Below, piece by piece: positions 61,471 through 64,000 of a stretch of DNA of 64,000 nucleotides. Source of the stretch: Acidipropionibacterium jensenii DSM 20535 (GTDB taxonomy: Bacteria > Actinomycetota > Actinomycetes > Propionibacteriales > Propionibacteriaceae); contig NZ_AUDD01000013.1 in NCBI RefSeq assembly GCF_000425285.1, positions 31,229 to 95,228 on the forward strand, in the 5' to 3' direction. The notes beneath the pieces were generated by a model. It was not told the DNA's origin and did no database searches. It saw nothing but the letters and a program-made list of their open reading frames with translations. A program made the position numbers and the translations under genes. Positions within the stretch are counted from its first letter, which is position 1, and each line of letters begins with the position of its first letter.

Positions 61471-62094
61471 TCAGTAGTGCTCGGCGATCCTGCCGTAGCG
61501 CACCTGTCGAGGAACGAACCGCTCGGTGTCCGGTTGAGCCCTGACCTGGACCCACAGATCCAGCCAGGCGCGGACCGGCGGAGTCCAGACCAGGACACCG
61601 GCCAGCACGGCGAAGGGCAGCCCGATCCAGGACAGGGTGTTCATCAGCACGGCCAGCGCGGCCGCCGCGAGGCCACCGATCGCACCCCAGCGGACCCACC
61701 GGCGTCCCAACCAGGTGTTGACGGCGAGAATCCCCGGCATCGCGACCATCGCCGCGCCGATGACCATCGTGAGGGCGGCCAGCAGCACCGAGGCCAGTGA
61801 GCCGGGCCGCGGATCGTTCCAGGCGATCAGCCGGGTCGCGGACCGGAAGGTCCTCATGTGGATCATCTGCCACCACGCCCAGCACAGCGCCACCGCCGAG
61901 CTCAGCGCCGACAGTCCGAAGCAGACCGTGGCGACCACCGCCCAGCGGATCATCCGGGGACGCCCGGTCCTGGGGTCCACCGGCAGCCCGGCCTCGACCT
62001 CCTCGATCGGGGGTAGGGTGCCGATCTGGGTGACCGATCTCGTCCCGCCTGGGCTGGACGCCGTGGAGACGGGGGAGGGGATCTGCTCGGTCAT
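61471..62094 (-). CDS. Hypothetical four-helix membrane protein
   Basis: 207 residues; a hydrophilic N-terminus (about 1-48) then about four helices (AVVATVCFGLSALSSAVALC, SVLLAALTMVIGAAMVAM, WGAIGGLAAAALAVLMNTL, WIGLPFAVLAGVLVW), with a basic C-terminal tail. I do not recognise a family. TAGTCT lies seven bases before the ATG without a Shine-Dalgarno, a leaderless layout. It lies downstream of an ABC-2 exporter but is separately promoted. Confidence 0.65.
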   Translation of the reverse strand: MTEQIPSPVSTASSPGGTRSVTQIGTLPPIEEVEAGLPVDPRTGRPRMIRWAVVATVCFGLSALSSAVALCWAWWQMIHMRTFRSATRLIAWNDPRPGSLASVLLAALTMVIGAAMVAMPGILAVNTWLGRRWVRWGAIGGLAAAALAVLMNTLSWIGLPFAVLAGVLVWTPPVRAWLDLWVQVRAQPDTERFVPRQVRYGRIAEHY

Positions 62095-62232
62095 GCGCCC
62101 CAGACTACGTGTCGGTCCGCCTCGCGACGTCCCGGATGCGGGGTCCGGATACAGGGCTCTCGGAAGCCGGGCCAGGAATGCACGGGTACCGGATGAAGGG
62201 TCCGGGATGTCGGGGCGCGACGGTGGCCGAGG

Positions 62233-62967
62233 TCATGCGGTGCGACGACGCAGGGTGGCCGTGCCGCCGACCACCGCCAGTGTGATGAAGCCGACCAGGA
62301 TGAGGCAGTCCCGGGCGACGTCGGCGCCCGAGTCCGCACTGGTGGCCAGGGTCTTCATCGCATCGACGGCATAGGACAGCGGCAGGATGTCCGACACCCA
62401 GCGCAGCACATCGGGCAGCTGGTCACGGGGCACCAGCAGGCCGCAGAGCAGGAACTGGGGCAGGATGAGCGCGGGCATGAACTGCACCGCCTGGAACTCG
62501 GTCCGGGCGAAACCGGAGGCCAGCAGCCCCAGGCAGGTGCCCAGCACGGCGTCCAGGACGGCCACTACGACCAGCTGCCAGACGGGGCCGACCAGACTCA
62601 GCCCGCACACCCAGATCGAGAAGGCGACGGCGATCACCGCCTGGAGGACCGACATCAGCCCGAAGGCCAGGGCGTAGCCGGCGACGAACCCGCCCTTGGT
62701 GACCGGGGTGGTCCACAGCCTCTCCAGAGTCCCCGACCGCCGCTCCCTCAAAGTCGAGATGCTGGTCACGATGAACATCACGATGAGCGGGAACAGCCCC
62801 AGCAGGGCGGGGCCGATCTGATCGAAGACGTGCGGCTGGTTGTCATGGTAGATCCAGGCGAGCAGGCCCATCAGCACGCACGGCACCACCAGGATCAGGC
62901 CGATCGTGCGCGGATCGTTGCGCAGCTGCATGAGCACCCTGCGCATGGTGATGAACGTTCCGGTCAT
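62233..62967 (-). CDS. ABC-2 type exporter permease
   Basis: 244 residues, six helices. Family marks: FIVTSISTLRERRSGTLERL (about 65-84) and the late ALILPQFLLCGLLVPRDQLP with VLRWVSDILPLSYAVDAMKT. This is the DrrB-like permease of multidrug or natural-product exporters. It overlaps the ATPase gene by ATGA, so both are made from one mRNA. Confidence 0.9.
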   Translation of the reverse strand: MTGTFITMRRVLMQLRNDPRTIGLILVVPCVLMGLLAWIYHDNQPHVFDQIGPALLGLFPLIVMFIVTSISTLRERRSGTLERLWTTPVTKGGFVAGYALAFGLMSVLQAVIAVAFSIWVCGLSLVGPVWQLVVVAVLDAVLGTCLGLLASGFARTEFQAVQFMPALILPQFLLCGLLVPRDQLPDVLRWVSDILPLSYAVDAMKTLATSADSGADVARDCLILVGFITLAVVGGTATLRRRTA

Positions 62968-63752
62968 GACCGTGCCCCCTTGTTCTGCTCGTCCTCGGCA
63001 TGACGAGGAGGGGCGCCGTCGGTGCCGTGAGAACCGGACTGGGGGTCGTCGATGAGGGCCAGGAAGGCCGCCTCGGCGTCGGTGGTCCCGGTGCGCCTCA
63101 GCAGGCTGTCCAGCCCCTCATGGGCGAGCACCCGGCCGTCGCGCATCAGCACCAGCTCATCGCAGCGAGCCGCCTCGTCCATCACATGGCTGGAGACCAG
63201 CAGGGTCGCCCCGCCCGCCGCCAGCTCGTCGAACAGCGCCCACAGCGAGCGCCTCAGCACGGGGTCCAGGCCGACGGTGGGCTCGTCGAGCACCAGCAGA
63301 TCAGGGTCGGCGACCAGCGCGCAGGCCAACGACACCCGCGACAGCTGACCACCGGAGAGCCGGCCCGACAACTTGTGCCGCTCGGCCGCCAGATCGACCT
63401 GATCGATCACCTCGTCGGCCCGCCGACGTCCGGTCCCGAACAGATGGGCGAAGTAGCGCACATTGCTCTCGACGGTCAGATCGTCGTAGATGCTCGGCGC
63501 CTGGGTGACGTATCCCACCCGCTTGCGCAGGGAGGGGGAGCCGGCGGGTGATCCGAGCACCGTGACCGTCCCGGAGGCCACCACCTGCACCCCGACGATG
63601 GCTCGCATCAGAGTGGACTTGCCGGCCCCGGAGGGTCCCAGCAGGCCGGTGACCCGACCGGTGGGGATGTCCAGGTCGAGATGGTCGAGGACCGGTCGGC
63701 CGCCCCGGTCCACACACAGGCCGTCAATGCTGACGGCAGGGCTCGTTGTCAT
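62964..63752 (-). CDS. ABC exporter ATP-binding protein (DrrA-like)
   Basis: 262 residues. Walker A GPSGAGKST, Q-loop YVTQAPSIYDDLTV, signature LSGGQLSRVSLA (Gln-Leu-Ser rather than the usual Gln-Gln-Arg), Walker B LLVLDEPTVGLDP, H-loop SSHVMDEA. TAAGCT seven bases before the ATG suggests a leaderless mRNA. Partners the overlapping ABC-2 permease. Substrate unknown. Confidence 0.92.
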   Translation of the reverse strand: MTTSPAVSIDGLCVDRGGRPVLDHLDLDIPTGRVTGLLGPSGAGKSTLMRAIVGVQVVASGTVTVLGSPAGSPSLRKRVGYVTQAPSIYDDLTVESNVRYFAHLFGTGRRRADEVIDQVDLAAERHKLSGRLSGGQLSRVSLACALVADPDLLVLDEPTVGLDPVLRRSLWALFDELAAGGATLLVSSHVMDEAARCDELVLMRDGRVLAHEGLDSLLRRTGTTDAEAAFLALIDDPQSGSHGTDGAPPRHAEDEQNKGARS

Positions 63753-63878
63753 GGGCCACAGCTTAGGAATCGGGGGTCGACCGGTCAGTCCCGACCGGCT
63801 GGTGATGAATTCCGGCGGTCCTCGGCGCTGAGCCGGCCGGTCAGATAGTGCTGGAGGGTCGGCCCGTACAGTGGCTCT

Positions 63879-64000
63879 TCAGGATCCAGGGTGTAGTCGG
63901 GGTCTGAACCCTCCGGTCTCCAGGAGGCTTCGGAGTCGGTAGTGGACCTCGTTGCGGAAGCCCAGGGCGATGCCGCGGAGGTGTTCGAGTCTGCCGTTGA
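63879..64000 (-). CDS. ISL3-family transposase, C-terminal end (cut by window edge)
   Basis: The minus strand reads NGRLEHLRGIALGFRNEVHY then RLRSLLETGGFRPRLHPGS and a stop at 63879. NGRLEHLRGxALGFRN and SLLETGGFRP are the conserved C-terminus of ISL3 transposases of actinobacteria. The 5' part lies outside the window, so completeness cannot be judged. Confidence 0.85.
   Translation of the reverse strand, partial: NGRLEHLRGIALGFRNEVHYRLRSLLETGGFRPRLHPGS

Noticed and set aside
1..64000. CRISPR arrays, rRNA genes or prophage modules
   Set aside because: The tandem repeats found (14-56 bp periods) lack unique equal-length spacers. No rRNA sequence and no cas, integrase or phage structural genes were seen.

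Overview
The window is high-GC actinobacterial DNA. My best guess, an inference only, is a propionibacterium (Propionibacteriaceae, Acidipropionibacterium-like). Supporting signs are a polyphosphate glucokinase, a cobalamin riboswitch on a metal/peptide-type ABC operon, myo-inositol genes, TTGTCCACA-type DnaA boxes and many start codons lying 6-8 nt after a TANNNT -10 element (leaderless pattern).

Layout. 0.2-2.4 kb: divergent MFS exporter and LysR regulator. 2.5-9.0 kb: what reads as a fluoride-defence island. Two divergent fluoride (crcB-motif) riboswitches control a divergent enolase on the minus strand (6831-6898) and a usp-fluC-fluC operon on the plus strand (7406-7482). Downstream of the enolase lie an ArsB/NhaD-type transporter and a second universal stress protein, separated from it by an IS5-family element with intact ends and a TTA target duplication. 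9-19.4 kb: housekeeping and accessory genes (aldo/keto reductase, tRNA-Leu, GAP-like membrane protein, anchored cutinase, PEBP-like protein, DUF3516 helicase, KDPG-aldolase-like protein, secreted Ig-like protein, pgi). 19.5-24.8 kb: a five-gene Dpp/Nik-type ABC operon behind a cobalamin riboswitch; its binding-protein gene appears broken by two single-base shifts. 25-33.4 kb: SanA-like protein, polyol MFS permease, aldo/keto reductase, a perfect 70-bp palindrome, argS, ppgK and a YdbS/YdbT pair.

33.5-50 kb: a large polyol locus. Two IclR regulators, iolB-iolG-iolE (minus), an IolT-like transporter plus a TIM-barrel isomerase (plus), then a second Gfo/Idh oxidoreductase, malic enzyme, Zn-alcohol dehydrogenase, iolD and a split transketolase (minus). 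IolG, IolE, IolD and IolB would take myo-inositol to 5-dehydro-2-deoxygluconate. The kinase, aldolase and semialdehyde dehydrogenase that usually follow (IolC, IolJ, IolA) are not in the window.

50-64 kb: membrane and regulatory genes (DUF1707 protein, AEC permease, GntR/DUF1648 pair with a clear operator, YihY/BrkB protein, LacI regulator), two less GC-rich secreted-protein genes beside tRNA-Gly(CCC), an amidase, an orphan ABC ATPase, an ABC-2 exporter, and the end of an ISL3-type transposase at the right edge. An intergenic inverted-repeat family occurs in two sequence subfamilies (2.5 and 7.1 kb; 52.7 and 54.4 kb).
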